From positions 286,848-350,847 of the forward strand of contig NZ_JAKILC010000002.1 of the NCBI RefSeq assembly GCF_023283845.1: DNA of 64,000 bases, written 5' to 3'. The notes under the pieces were generated by a model, which did not search any database, had not been told where the DNA came from, and saw only the letters and a list, made by a program, of their open reading frames with translations. The translations under genes and the position numbers were made by a program. Shown here one piece after another: positions 17,792-27,432 of this stretch. Source of the stretch: Shewanella marinintestina. GTDB taxonomy: Bacteria > Pseudomonadota > Gammaproteobacteria > Enterobacterales > Shewanellaceae. Each line of letters starts with the position of its first letter. The first letter of the stretch is position 1.

Positions 17792-19558
17792 CTAACTTGC
17801 AGGTTCAAGCTTATGAGAACCTGCTTTAGTGACCATAGAAAAGTTACGTTCAGTATTTTCAACGAACGCACGAGTATAAATCGTATCAACAAAACGCCAG
17901 TCACTACGCACTTCCTCATGCGTGAAGGTCAGCGTCATTAAGCCACGATTCATTAAGTTGGCGTAGGTAAGGTTATCCACTAAACCGACTATCGCTTCCT
18001 CGGTTGCTGGAATATCCTTTTCATCAATCCCCAAATAATACTCAAGCCCCGGTGATGATACCGAGCTGGTTGCAAACTCAACCCCTACTGGATAGCCGGC
18101 AGCATCAGCTAACACGTTCGCCCAAGCATTATGAGTATCACCCGCTATCACCACGAGGTTTTTAACCTGTGATTTTGCCGTCGCAAGAATCACCTCACGC
18201 TCATAGGCGTAACCGTCCCACGCATCTAAGTTATATGGAATAGATGGCAACTGCAGCAGAGCCATCACTTCAGGCGTTAGCTTGTCACCAAAAAAGGCTA
18301 AATACTTAAGCTCATCTTCAGTCAAAGTCGGGTCGCCAGCAGCCTGTCTTGCTGCAATCTGCGCCAGCGCAGCTAATTGACCAAACTCTGGAATAGACAA
18401 CTGTTGAGTCGCAATTGCCGCAGGTAGCATCATTTGCCCCATCAACACTTGCTGACCTAAAACCTGCCAAGTAGCCGTAGATGTTAGCAGCGCGCTTTGC
18501 AGCCAAGCTTGCTGCTCTTGCCCAAGCATAGTGCGATTGGTATCTGTCACATCCGCCATAAAACGTGCACTGTCCAAGCCACCTGTCGCAGGATCCATAT
18601 ACTCAGCGTAATCTAATGGCTTATCACGACCAACAAGACGAGTATCCAACATATGTAAATCTAGCAGATCACCATATTGGAACGAACGATAGATCTCCTC
18701 ATGGTTACCTTCACGCCATGGACGAATTGGCAACCATTCAAAATAAGCTTGCAGCGCCGCCTCTTTACGAGCATCAAAATCACCTTCGCCATCATTATGG
18801 TTTTCTGCACCATCACGCCAGCTATCATTCGCCACTTCATGGTCATCCCACACAGTAATAAATGGATTTTTACCATGTAGTTTTTGCAAGCTGATGTCAC
18901 TGCGATACTGGCCATAGCGAGTACGATAATCCGCAAGGCTGATTAATTCACCTTCAGGCAACACTTCACGTTGCAGTTCGGCTGCGCGTTCACTGGCGTA
19001 TTCACCGCGGGCATATTCATAAATGTAATCACCAAGATGAATCACTGCATCGAGATCGTCCATTCTTGATGCCATCTCATATACGTTGAAATACCCAGCA
19101 GGAAAGTTGGCACAAGATACTACCGCAAACTTAGCTTGCGATAATTCGCCCTGTGGTAAAGTCTTGGTTATTGCTGATTGTGAGGTTTTACTGCCGGCTT
19201 TAAAGCGATAGAAATATTGCGTCCCAGCTTCAAGCCCAACAGCATCGACCTTAACGGTATAATCTCTATCACTGTTAGTGATGGTTTCGCCAGTAACGAG
19301 CAATTGACTAAAAGCCGCATCGGTTGCCACTTCCCATGACACTTTTATATCACCATCTCGCTCAGGACTAACGCGGGTCCAAATAATCACCGCGTCATGG
19401 CTAGGGTCACCACTGGCAAGACCGTGTAAGAATTCGGCATAAATGCCACTGTCGTCATCATCGCTGCTACAGCCCATTAAGCCATACGATACTACTGCAG
19501 CGCCTACACCTTTAGCCGACATAGCTAGGAAGTCTCTCCGAGTAAAAGGTCGTTTCAT
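17792..19558 (-). CDS. phoD: Tat-exported PhoD-like alkaline phosphatase
   Basis: A 588-residue metallophosphatase of the PhoD family. The N-terminus has the twin-arginine motif TRRDFLAM (7-14), then a hydrophobic stretch and a lipobox-like GLMGC, so it is probably a Tat-exported lipoprotein. Metal-site motifs are visible: VVSCANFPAGYFNVYEMASR, VIHLGDYIYEY, TVWDDHEVANDSW and VVIAGDTHNAWAN. PhoD enzymes are Ca/Fe-dependent phosphodiesterase/monoesterases. No Pho box is evident upstream. It is divergent from the MORN lipoprotein across about 320 bp. Confidence 0.88.
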   Translation of the reverse strand: MKRPFTRRDFLAMSAKGVGAAVVSYGLMGCSSDDDDSGIYAEFLHGLASGDPSHDAVIIWTRVSPERDGDIKVSWEVATDAAFSQLLVTGETITNSDRDYTVKVDAVGLEAGTQYFYRFKAGSKTSQSAITKTLPQGELSQAKFAVVSCANFPAGYFNVYEMASRMDDLDAVIHLGDYIYEYARGEYASERAAELQREVLPEGELISLADYRTRYGQYRSDISLQKLHGKNPFITVWDDHEVANDSWRDGAENHNDGEGDFDARKEAALQAYFEWLPIRPWREGNHEEIYRSFQYGDLLDLHMLDTRLVGRDKPLDYAEYMDPATGGLDSARFMADVTDTNRTMLGQEQQAWLQSALLTSTATWQVLGQQVLMGQMMLPAAIATQQLSIPEFGQLAALAQIAARQAAGDPTLTEDELKYLAFFGDKLTPEVMALLQLPSIPYNLDAWDGYAYEREVILATAKSQVKNLVVIAGDTHNAWANVLADAAGYPVGVEFATSSVSSPGLEYYLGIDEKDIPATEEAIVGLVDNLTYANLMNRGLMTLTFTHEEVRSDWRFVDTIYTRAFVENTERNFSMVTKAGSHKLEPAS

Positions 19559-19702
19559 TATTATTATTCCCTTAATTTTCTGTCTAAGTTGCCTTAGTTT
19601 TTTCAGTGTTTAGTGGTACGAGGTCTAATCAGATTTAATACTAAAGCACCAGCATTACACGAAGAAGACAATGATGTAAACAGCTTGTTAAAGCTGAAAA
19701 AG

Positions 19703-19745
19703 GTTTACACAACAGCAAAAATTAGTACAAAAAAAATGTGTAAAC
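19703..19745. promoter_or_regulatory. Inverted repeat between phoD and the MORN lipoprotein
   Basis: GTTTACACA (19703-19711) and TGTGTAAAC (19737-19745) are perfect 9-bp inverted copies 25 bp apart in the divergent 19559-19880 region. The spacing suits a dimeric regulator or a looped operator. I do not recognise the regulator. The rest of the gap is AT-rich and shows no gene. Confidence 0.35.
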
Positions 19746-19880
19746 TTAGTTTTTAAAATCAATTGAGGCATATAGTATGGGCGTTTTTTATTAAGATGAA
19801 TCCAGTGTAATAGGATGAATCGACTCTAAAAAGTTGTTAGTAAACGGCCTGTAAAAAGGGCGCCCAAAAGGAGTATAAAT

Positions 19881-20381
19881 ATGAATCGAGCGATTTTAGT
19901 CTTGAGTGTGTTGCTTGCTTTACTCGCAGGCTGTAGTAGCACAGAGCAAACAGTTCTCTATGACGACTTAGAGCAAAAAGGCGATGCTATCTATTATCAA
20001 GACGCCCTTTATACTGGAATATTTATACATAAGGACAGTCAGCAAAGAGTAAGAGCTAAAGGGTACCTTAAAGACGGTCTCCTCCAAGGAGAGGTTGTCA
20101 GCTATGACATTTATGCCAGAGTAATCAAAACCGAATACTTTAAAGATGGCAAACCCCATGGGCTCTTCACCAAGTTCTATGAAGATGGCAGCATAGAAGA
20201 GCAAGGCCAATTTGAAGCGGGCGAAGCGGTCGGCAAATGGCTGCTTTATTATGAAACTGGCGCCCTAGCTCGGGAGTCTTTTCACAAAAATGACCGTCCT
20301 GAAGGACAGTGGACATACTTTAATGAAGATGGAACGATTAAAGAAACACGCGTCTATAAAAACGGTCAATGGATAGAATAA
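19881..20381 (+). CDS. MORN-repeat lipoprotein
   Basis: A 166-residue predicted lipoprotein with lipobox LLAGC near residue 18. From about residue 50 on it is made of MORN-type repeats of about 22 residues with the pattern YKDGKPHGLFTKFYEDGSIEEQG, as in the YwqK/MORN_2 family. Such repeats form beta-sheets that bind lipids or proteins. AAAGGAG lies ahead of the ATG. The role is unknown; the product is likely in the envelope. The 3' end is 14 bp from the convergent EEP gene. Confidence 0.8.
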   Translation: MNRAILVLSVLLALLAGCSSTEQTVLYDDLEQKGDAIYYQDALYTGIFIHKDSQQRVRAKGYLKDGLLQGEVVSYDIYARVIKTEYFKDGKPHGLFTKFYEDGSIEEQGQFEAGEAVGKWLLYYETGALARESFHKNDRPEGQWTYFNEDGTIKETRVYKNGQWIE

Positions 20382-20395
20382 AGCCCGCTTTGACG

Positions 20396-21538
20396 TTAGC
20401 GCCTAATACGTAAGGTGCAAATAACCGGAGCGTGATCGCTACTTTGGCTATCGCGCTCAAAGCTTGGATTCACTAGGTGCCTATCTTCGGTGTGATAATC
20501 ACAAACCTCGGCAACGCTATTATCAAAACTGGGATCAAAGTCTGCTGAGAGTAATATGTAATCCAGTACATTACCTTGCGCGCCGTAGTAATGAGTCGGC
20601 GCCCGCGATGCCCTTGCTTTAGCAAGCATTCGCTCTTCTTCCACGGCAATTTCATCAGCGCTTGCATCGCTTGCCTTATCGCCAAATAAGTCCTGCAAAC
20701 CTTGTTGAAACAGCTTATATCCATCGGTTAATGGGTAATTTGCTAACTCACCTAGACCCTCTTTTTCAAAACGCAGCTCACGGTTAGTTAACGGCGATAA
20801 TACCGAGCTAGTCAGCTCTTCATTAAAGTCACCCATTAATACCATAGGCTGGTTGGTCTCAATCCGTCTTTGCAGCATGGCATGCAGCAGCAACACAGCT
20901 TCACTGCCGCGCTGAATACTCGACGCCCATTGGCCGAGACTGTTACGCCCTAATAGCTCACCGAAGTTAACTAAAGGCGCCGCTGTCGCAGACCCTTTTT
21001 GCTGTACAAACTTGGGCGGAGGCAATTCATCCAGATGCGGGCGTTTAGATTTAAAGTGCACCACGTAGATATCGCAAAGGCCTATTTGCGGCAACTGCAC
21101 CGTGACCCGCAGTGGTTTACGGCTAAATGCAAAGTTAGCATTAAGGCCGAGCCCATGAATGTACTCAGGCTCAGCTTCAATCGCGGTAACTTCAGTGAAA
21201 GGATATTTTGAGGCAAGAGCAACTACCGGATCGCGACAGATATAATCGTCAATCACAGTTGGCTCACCCACAGTGGCAAAGTGCACATAGCCAGCAGCAT
21301 GCATCTGTTCAGCGAGTGCCTGCGCAGAAAACACCTCTTGCAAGCCTATGATATCCGGCTGATGCTGCGCTAAAAAATCCGCCAACCAGGTTTGCTTTTT
21401 TTGCCACTGCTCTGCGCTATAGATATTTTCAAAATCATAATAGGCTAATGGCGGCTCAATGTAATTAAACAGGTTAAAGCTCGCCAGTTTGACTCTATTG
21501 GTTTTAGCGTCTGTATTCGAATTTGCCATGTCAGCCAT
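20396..21538 (-). CDS. Endonuclease/exonuclease/phosphatase-fold hydrolase
   Basis: A 380-residue EEP-superfamily enzyme. Metal and phosphate-site motifs are in order: LASFNLFNY, DIIGLQEVFS with the catalytic Glu, VHFKSKRPH, VLMGDFNEEL, NVLDYILLS and SSDHAPVICTL with the terminal Asp-His. There is no signal peptide, so it should be cytosolic. The substrate (nucleic acid or phosphoester) cannot be told. It ends 14 bp from the convergent MORN gene. Confidence 0.85.
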   Translation of the reverse strand: MADMANSNTDAKTNRVKLASFNLFNYIEPPLAYYDFENIYSAEQWQKKQTWLADFLAQHQPDIIGLQEVFSAQALAEQMHAAGYVHFATVGEPTVIDDYICRDPVVALASKYPFTEVTAIEAEPEYIHGLGLNANFAFSRKPLRVTVQLPQIGLCDIYVVHFKSKRPHLDELPPPKFVQQKGSATAAPLVNFGELLGRNSLGQWASSIQRGSEAVLLLHAMLQRRIETNQPMVLMGDFNEELTSSVLSPLTNRELRFEKEGLGELANYPLTDGYKLFQQGLQDLFGDKASDASADEIAVEEERMLAKARASRAPTHYYGAQGNVLDYILLSADFDPSFDNSVAEVCDYHTEDRHLVNPSFERDSQSSDHAPVICTLRIRR

Positions 21539-21602
21539 TACTACCTTTTAACTACCTTTCACATATGGATGCCTAAGCGGGCGCTTTAGTTATAAAAGCA
21601 AG

Positions 21603-22541
21603 CTATGCAGCGCCTTTATTACCTTTTAATTTGATAAACAATTGCATCAATAACACAGCTAATGCGCCAGCAATCACGCCAAAAATCGCATTCAAAATAC
21701 TGGGAGTGATAAATGCCACTACGGGGCCGACAAAATCAAACGCCTCAACCCAAGCGGCAGCTGCGCTAATCTTATCGCCAATCCAATGCCAGCCGTGAGT
21801 TAAAATACCGCCGCCGACCATAAACATGGCAATAGTACCCACCACCGACAACGTCTTCATTAAATAAGGCGCTGAGTTTAATAGCATCATGCCAAAGCGA
21901 CGCTTAAATCGCACCCACAGAGTTTCACCCGGGCGCTGGCTTAAATACAGTCCAGCATCATCAAGTTTCACAATGCCAGCCACCAAACCATACACGCCAA
22001 TGGTCATCACAATCGCGATAACACTTAAAGTAAAAAACTGGGTACTTAGGCTTTTGTCAGCCACAATGCCTAACGTAATAGCAATGATCTCAGCCGATAA
22101 TACAAAGTCAGTGCGAATAGCGCCTTTGACTTTGTTTTTCTCGTACTCTTTAAGGTCGGTAATCGGCTCTTCACTTACCTCAGCACCCGCTTGCGAATGC
22201 TTTTTCGCTGAATAGCTATGATAGATCTTTTCAAAGCCCTCATAGCATAAGAACAAACCGCCAAACATCAGCAGCGGCGTTACCGCCCACGGGATAAAGG
22301 CGCTGATGAGCATAGCCGCTGGCACCAAAATGCATTTATTCTTAAAGGAGCCCACAGCAACAGCCCATACCACTGGCAACTCTCTATCGGCACTCACACC
22401 CGTGACTTGTTGGGCATTTAAGGCTAAATCGTCTCCTAACACGCCCGCTGTTTTGCGGGCTGCTATTTTACTCATTGCGGCGACATCATCTAAAATCGTC
22501 GCGATATCATCTAACAAGGTTAATAAACTGGCCCCTGCCAT
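21603..22541 (-). CDS. YedI-like inner-membrane protein (DUF808)
   Basis: A 312-residue polytopic membrane protein of the DUF808 family, as E. coli YedI. The conserved N-terminus MAGASLLTLLDDIATILDDVAAMSKIAARKTAGVLGDDLALNAQQV is very clear. Several transmembrane segments follow (about 85-110, 150-210, 230-250, 265-305). The family's function is unknown. Upstream 22542-22860 (about 320 bp) shows only promoter space shared with rpiA. Confidence 0.88.
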   Translation of the reverse strand: MAGASLLTLLDDIATILDDVAAMSKIAARKTAGVLGDDLALNAQQVTGVSADRELPVVWAVAVGSFKNKCILVPAAMLISAFIPWAVTPLLMFGGLFLCYEGFEKIYHSYSAKKHSQAGAEVSEEPITDLKEYEKNKVKGAIRTDFVLSAEIIAITLGIVADKSLSTQFFTLSVIAIVMTIGVYGLVAGIVKLDDAGLYLSQRPGETLWVRFKRRFGMMLLNSAPYLMKTLSVVGTIAMFMVGGGILTHGWHWIGDKISAAAAWVEAFDFVGPVVAFITPSILNAIFGVIAGALAVLLMQLFIKLKGNKGAA

Positions 22542-22860
22542 ATCGACTCCTTTATCGCTTAAAGGCGCTTAATACTGCTTGCTATAGCAACTTGCCATAA
22601 CTGCTCACTATTACCGCGCCGAAAATCCATCTCACAACACCATTAAAAACGGTATATCTGAAAAAGTACCGCACTTATGCTAAATAATCTAATGACAATA
22701 TAATGTTAGCCGCTTCAAATCCTTTGTCTTCATATTTGCTAGATAAAACTTTTACCTAACCCAAAGCAAAATTCAGCCCCGCTAAGCTGGTTAAGCGAGT
22801 ATACTGTCGCCAATATTTTTAACCTTGCCTATTACTTTATCTTTAATAAAGGATTTCATA

Positions 22861-23520
22861 ATGACTCAAGATGAAATGAAAAAAGCTGCCGGTTGGGCTG
22901 CATTGCAGTACGTAGAAGAGAACAGCATTGTTGGTGTAGGAACTGGCTCAACGGTTAATCACTTTATTGATGCGCTAGCAACAATGAAGTTCGATATCCA
23001 AGGCGCAGTATCAAGCTCTGAAGCATCAACAGAAAAAATGAAAGCGCTAGGTATTCAAGTTTTCGATTTAAACAGTGTTAATGAGTTATCTGTTTATGTT
23101 GATGGCGCCGATGAAATCAACAGCCAAATGGACATGATTAAGGGTGGCGGAGCCGCGCTAACTCGCGAAAAAATCGTTGCCGCTGTCGCTGAAAAATTTG
23201 TTTGTATCGTTGATAACACTAAGCAAGTGGATATTCTGGGTGAGTTCCCACTGCCAATCGAAGTGATCCCAATGGCACGATCATACGTGGCACGTCAAAT
23301 TGTTAAACTTGGCGGCGACCCCGTTTACCGTGAAGGTTGTGTTACCGATAACGGCAACATCATTCTTGACGTGTACAACATGCAGATCATGAAGCCAAAA
23401 GAGCTTGAAGAGCAGATTGACGGTATTGTTGGTGTTGTGACTAACGGTCTATTTGCTAAGCGCGGCGCAGACGTACTATTAGTCGGTACACCAGAAGGCG
23501 TCAAAACCGTTACTTTTTAA
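22861..23520 (+). CDS. rpiA: Ribose-5-phosphate isomerase A
   Basis: A 219-residue RpiA that interconverts ribose 5-phosphate and ribulose 5-phosphate in the pentose phosphate pathway. Motifs are [51 protein letters not shown] and [22 protein letters not shown] start at ATG 22861, where the protein begins [15 protein letters not shown] as in the family; an upstream frame from 22825 adds residues with no family match. AAAGGAT precedes the ATG. Confidence 0.95.
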   Translation: MTQDEMKKAAGWAALQYVEENSIVGVGTGSTVNHFIDALATMKFDIQGAVSSSEASTEKMKALGIQVFDLNSVNELSVYVDGADEINSQMDMIKGGGAALTREKIVAAVAEKFVCIVDNTKQVDILGEFPLPIEVIPMARSYVARQIVKLGGDPVYREGCVTDNGNIILDVYNMQIMKPKELEEQIDGIVGVVTNGLFAKRGADVLLVGTPEGVKTVTF

Positions 23521-23558
23521 TGGTTAACAGTTCGCGATAACAGCTACGCCGAAATTGC

Positions 23559-23587
23559 AAAAAGCCACTCATCGAGTGGCTTTTTTC
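23559..23587. terminator. Intrinsic terminator after rpiA
   Basis: AAAAAGCCACTC-ATC-GAGTGGCTTTTTT, between the convergent rpiA and rarD genes and usable in both directions. Confidence 0.85.
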
Positions 23588-23622
23588 ATTTAGAAACCAA
23601 CAGCGTTAGTCGCTAATACTCA

Positions 23623-24561
23623 CTATGCGTGACGCTTGCTGCGGTACTTATTTCTTAACGCGGGTAATGCCTCTAACGAGCAAAGCAGTAATCCAGTCCA
23701 AATCAATGCAAAGCTCACCGCTTTAACTTGGTCAAAGTGTTCGTTAAACACTAATACCGCCAACAAGAACTGCAAGCTAGGCTCAACATATTGCATTAAG
23801 CCTATCATCGACAAGCTAGTAGCACGAATAGCTAGGGCAAAGAACACTAACGGCATCAAGGTCACTGGCGCAGAGCCGATATACAGCCACAGCATAGTCG
23901 CATCACCGGCTAATGCAGATGAAATTACCACACTTTGGTCAGAGCCCCACAGCCACAATAAATACAGCGCAGCAAAAGGAATAAGCAGCAACGCTTCAAC
24001 GGTCACAGAGGTTAGCGAGTCAAAACGAATAAACTTTTTACACAGGCCATAAAGCGCGAAAAAGCTGCCCATACTCAGTGCCAGCCACGGCAACTCGCCA
24101 TAGCTATAGACCATATAACTGATCCCGCAGACGCCCAAGATCACCGCCATCTTTTGCGCAGCAGACAGCTTATCGCCCAAAAACAGCACACCTAAACCAA
24201 TAGCGAACAACGGATTAATGAAAAAGCCCAAGCTTGCAGCCAATACTTGGCCGTGGGTCATCGCCCAAGTAAAGCTATACCAAGACACGCACATGATAAG
24301 CGATGCCAAACCGCACAAGAGTACCGACTTTTTATCGGCTTTTAGCATCGCCAGCGACGGCATTTTGCGGCCCAACAGCACAAATACCAACACCATAAAC
24401 GGCACAGAAAACAAAATTCTAAACGCCAGTAATTCGTTAATATCCGCATTAGGTAGAAATTGATAATACAGCGGCATTAAGCCCCATAATAAAAACGAAA
24501 ACGCAGCAAGCGCATTGCCTTTAAATGAGGAGGCAGCATGAGTAGCAGTAGAGGGTTGCAT
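23623..24561 (-). CDS. rarD: EamA-family permease RarD
   Basis: A 312-residue drug/metabolite transporter with about ten transmembrane helices and two EamA repeats. It carries the RarD signature: GNALAAFSFLLWGLMPLYYQFLPNADINELLAFRILFSVPFM near the N-terminus and the final LIWTGLLLCSLEA. The substrate is unknown (E. coli RarD is linked to chloramphenicol sensitivity). It stands alone. Confidence 0.85.
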   Translation of the reverse strand: MQPSTATHAASSFKGNALAAFSFLLWGLMPLYYQFLPNADINELLAFRILFSVPFMVLVFVLLGRKMPSLAMLKADKKSVLLCGLASLIMCVSWYSFTWAMTHGQVLAASLGFFINPLFAIGLGVLFLGDKLSAAQKMAVILGVCGISYMVYSYGELPWLALSMGSFFALYGLCKKFIRFDSLTSVTVEALLLIPFAALYLLWLWGSDQSVVISSALAGDATMLWLYIGSAPVTLMPLVFFALAIRATSLSMIGLMQYVEPSLQFLLAVLVFNEHFDQVKAVSFALIWTGLLLCSLEALPALRNKYRSKRHA

Positions 24562-24692
24562 AGAAAGTTTACAAGGCTAGAGACAAAATTAGAGTGCGCT
24601 ATTGTCGCATTTAGTCCGCAATAAAAGCGTGACAAAGCTCACCCTGCGTTATCGATATTTTCCTTGCCACATTCCTTGCCACAGCCCTGGCG

Positions 24693-24740
24693 ATAATCAT
24701 TGTGATAGCCCTTGTCATAGCCCTTATGATAGCCCTTGCC
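24693..24740. repeat. Short 12-bp tandem repeat
   Basis: ATAGCCCTT recurs at 24705, 24717 and 24729, an exact 12-bp period (units ATAGCCCTTGTC, ATAGCCCTTATG, ATAGCCCTTGCC), preceded by a decayed copy. It lies between rarD and the riboswitch of gbpA. It has no spacers, so it is not a CRISPR. Confidence 0.6.
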
Positions 24741-24940
24741 ATAAAAGCGCGTTTTGACGATTTATCAGCACGAACTTTTAAGCTATTAAGAGATCCCCAT
24801 CACATAAAACCGTGCCACCCAAGCCGCGATTGTCAGCGTTTTTTTGAACAAACCTTACTTAAGTGTTTGCTTTTCAAACAGGTAATCAGCTAAGCGTTCA
24901 ACAATTCGCTTCCTCCTGACAGCTTTTTACGATAGATTCC

Positions 24941-25066
24941 ATTTGCTAAATTACATTTCGGCAAACCACTTGAAAAGGTGGGACGCAAAGCTTCCGGTCT
25001 GTCGGCGCAGTAAGTAGTCATTTATTAATGATTAACTGTGTCTATGATAGCGGGGTTGCCACTAGA
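24941..25066 (+). promoter_or_regulatory. Class I c-di-GMP riboswitch (GEMM-I)
   Basis: The sequence shows the GEMM-I core in order: GGCAAACC, an AC-rich hairpin with a GAAA-type loop (ACTTGAAAAGGT), GGGACGCAAAGC, CCGG, a second stem lengthened by about 45 bases with an extra AT-rich tip, then TAGCGGGGTTGCC. This matches the Vibrio cholerae Vc1/Vc2 aptamers that bind cyclic di-GMP. It sits about 110 bp upstream of gbpA, as in V. cholerae. The flanking gap 24562-25177 holds only this, the tandem repeat and the terminator below. Confidence 0.92.
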
Positions 25067-25070
25067 TAAA

Positions 25071-25119
25071 TCGGACTTATTACCAAGGTATTGTGCCTAG
25101 GCAAAGTCCGACTGTTTTT
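25071..25119 (+). terminator. Terminator-like expression platform of the riboswitch
   Basis: TCGGACTT (25071-25078) pairs perfectly with AAGTCCGA (25104-25111), followed by CTGTTTTTA. It starts 5 bp after the aptamer and 60 bp before gbpA. It is probably the switchable terminator. Whether c-di-GMP turns the gene on or off is not clear from sequence. Confidence 0.7.
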
Positions 25120-25177
25120 AGTGCTCAGCATGCGCCGAGGTGTGGCATTAATTTGTCAACCATATATAGGACATGTG

Positions 25178-26638
25178 ATGAAATCATTCCCAAAAAAATC
25201 GTTAGTCGCGTTAGCATTAGCCAGTCTTAGCTCAGGTGCTTTGGCACATGGTTATGTCTCGACCTATAGCGACGGTATAGCAGCAAGCCGCGTAGCACTG
25301 TGTAAGTTTCCAACTACAGATACCAACCAAAAAAATAGCAACTGTGGTGCGATTCAATATGAGCCGCAAAGTGTAGAAGGCCCTGACGGATTCCCAGAAG
25401 CTGGCCCAAGAGATGGCAAAATTGCCAGTGCTCAGTCTGCTCTAGCAACAGCGCTAGACGAGCAAACCGCAGATCGTTGGATCCAAAACCCAATTCAGTC
25501 AGGCGCACAAACCTTCGAGTGGACCTTCACCGCCAACCACGTTACCCATGACTGGAAATACTACATCACTAAACCAGATTGGAACCCGAATGCTTCGCTG
25601 TCTCGTGACTCATTCGACCTAACCCCATTCTGTGTGATTGAAGGCAACATGGTGCAGCCGCCTAAACAAGTTAGCCACAACTGTGTTGTGCCTGAGCGTG
25701 AAGGCTATCAAGTAATTTTAGCGGTTTGGGATGTAGGTGATACTGCAGCCTCTTTCTATAACGTGATTGACGTGAAGTTTGATGGCCAAGGCCCTGTTTT
25801 ACCGGACTGGACACAAGCAGGGCAAATCAACCCAACAATGGATCTGAATATTGGTGATTCAGTGTATACCCGCGTATTCGACCAAGCAGGTGAAAACTCA
25901 ACATACCGCACTGAGCTAACCATTAGCGATGCCAACATGGGCCAAGCTAAAAATTGGACTCATGCACTAGCAAGCAAAGTTAACCAACAGCAAACTCAGC
26001 TACAAGCCGGCCAGTTTAATCAAGGTAAATTCACCCCAGTTTACGGCGCGAACCCTGTATACATCAAAGCGGGTAGCGGCATCGAGCGCGTCGAAGTGGG
26101 TTACAACATCGAAACCCCTGAGCCAGAATACTCGTTAACAGTTGATGGTTTAGAACAGACTTACACCATCACCAGCGAGCCAACCACGCTTGAGCTAACA
26201 CTGACAGCACAAGCTGATGTCACCACAGAGCTAACGGTTTACAACCATCACCGCGAGCCACTAGCAAGCTGGACAGCTGAGATGTTCGATGGTCAAAATG
26301 AAGCCGTAGCGTTAACACTAACTAAGTCAGAAGCTGGTCACCATATGCTAGTGACTCGCATCAAAGATGAAGACGGTAAGTTAGTTGATCAGCAAACCTT
26401 AGATTTCCACCTAGAAGATGAAGCCGTAACCCCACCGGCCGGAGATTATGACTTTGTATTCCCAAAAGGTTTATTAAGTTACACCGCTGGCACTAAGGTA
26501 CTTGCAACTGACGGTAAGGTTTACCAATGTAAGCCTTTCCCATACTCAGGTTACTGCATGCAGTGGACAAGCACAGCGACTCAGTACCAACCAGCAATCG
26601 GTTCACACTGGCAAATGGCTTGGGATAAGCTGAACTAA
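25178..26638 (+). CDS. gbpA: GlcNAc-binding protein A, chitin-active lytic monooxygenase
   Basis: A secreted protein of 486 residues. A signal peptide ends at ALA before HGYVS, so the mature protein starts with His, the first ligand of the copper histidine brace; the second is in [11 protein letters not shown]. Thus domain 1 is an AA10 chitin monooxygenase. Middle GbpA domains follow (about 200-410), and a C-terminal chitin-binding module with many aromatics and Cys ([12 protein letters not shown] to [10 protein letters not shown]). Length matches V. cholerae GbpA. I chose ATG 25178; the longer frame from TTG 25091 runs through the terminator and lacks a signal. It is under a c-di-GMP riboswitch. 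Confidence 0.95.
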   Translation: MKSFPKKSLVALALASLSSGALAHGYVSTYSDGIAASRVALCKFPTTDTNQKNSNCGAIQYEPQSVEGPDGFPEAGPRDGKIASAQSALATALDEQTADRWIQNPIQSGAQTFEWTFTANHVTHDWKYYITKPDWNPNASLSRDSFDLTPFCVIEGNMVQPPKQVSHNCVVPEREGYQVILAVWDVGDTAASFYNVIDVKFDGQGPVLPDWTQAGQINPTMDLNIGDSVYTRVFDQAGENSTYRTELTISDANMGQAKNWTHALASKVNQQQTQLQAGQFNQGKFTPVYGANPVYIKAGSGIERVEVGYNIETPEPEYSLTVDGLEQTYTITSEPTTLELTLTAQADVTTELTVYNHHREPLASWTAEMFDGQNEAVALTLTKSEAGHHMLVTRIKDEDGKLVDQQTLDFHLEDEAVTPPAGDYDFVFPKGLLSYTAGTKVLATDGKVYQCKPFPYSGYCMQWTSTATQYQPAIGSHWQMAWDKLN

Positions 26639-26671
26639 ATCCCAGCCCTAAGCGTTAATACCATTAATACC

Positions 26672-26700
26672 AAGCCTCAGTAAAACACTGGGGCTTTTTT
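26672..26700 (+). terminator. Intrinsic terminator after gbpA
   Basis: AAGCCTCAG-TAAAACA-CTGGGGCTT followed by TTTT; one G-T pair in the stem. Confidence 0.75.
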
Positions 26701-26886
26701 ATCATAGTGAGGAAAAGAGTCATCAGCCGCTAAACCAGTATTGCTAGCACAAAGCTGCGTTGCCCCGTTTTTATGTTAATGCTAAGTTACTTATCCTTTT
26801 GTTATAAAAGGCCGCTTATAAACTAGGTACAGGGAAAGGTCTCACTAATACCTAGCAGTATTAAAAGTCACTTAAAGGAGTAAACA

Positions 26887-27315
26887 GTGAAGCAGATGAT
26901 TAGCAGTGCCATTGTCGCGCTAACAGTACTTATATCAGCCCAGGCGTCAGGCCACACGTTTGAGGGCAACTGGTACTTTGTAAAAGGCGAATACAAAAAG
27001 CCTGACGGCACTATTTTAAAAGCCGACAACAGCAGCCTAGTGGCAGTTAAATCAATTAAGGGCGATATATTCTCGCTAACCAACACCGAAGATGGCGTGT
27101 TTCTAGGTTACCTAGCAGGTGACTTTTTAGTAGATGGCGACAACTACACTGAAGCGGTAAAAACCGGCACTCGCGCCAAGCATCACGGTAAAAACTACCA
27201 TTTCAAAGGCTGGCTAGAAACCAGTGAAGAAAACGGCAAAATCGTCACCTACTGGCACCATGAAGGCGAAGTAGAAGGTATCAAAGAATACGAAGTGTGG
27301 CGCAAGCTGCTCTAG
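26887..27315 (+). CDS. Small secreted protein, unknown function
   Basis: A 142-residue protein with a signal peptide (about 1-22, ending ASGHT) and a beta-rich, charged mature part (FEGNWYFVKGEYKKPDG; YWHHEGEVEGIKEYEVW). I do not recognise the family. The start is GTG at 26887, preceded by AAAGGAG at good spacing. It lies about 250 bp after gbpA but past its terminator, so it has its own promoter. Confidence 0.7.
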   Translation: MKQMISSAIVALTVLISAQASGHTFEGNWYFVKGEYKKPDGTILKADNSSLVAVKSIKGDIFSLTNTEDGVFLGYLAGDFLVDGDNYTEAVKTGTRAKHHGKNYHFKGWLETSEENGKIVTYWHHEGEVEGIKEYEVWRKLL

Positions 27316-27432
27316 CCTATTTGCCGCGAGAGACAATCTGTTTAATCAGAGCAAGCTAAACCCATTAGCTTGCTCTATTAGCGCATTTTGCCAAGCGCTT
27401 GAGTTAACTCTTGCAGCTAACTCAGCTTGTGA

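Noticed and set aside
18565..18858. 97-codon frame opposite phoD
   Set aside because: It is antisense to a well-supported gene, His-rich by mirror of its codons, and has no ribosome-binding site.
24693..24740. Tandem units as a possible CRISPR
   Set aside because: Units are 12 bp with no spacers and no cas gene is present.
24702..24893. 63-codon open frame with hydrophobic start
   Set aside because: The hydrophobic run comes from the 12-bp tandem repeat; no start signal and no protein-like pattern after it.
25091..25177. N-terminal extension of gbpA from a TTG
   Set aside because: It overlaps the riboswitch terminator and would hide the signal peptide.
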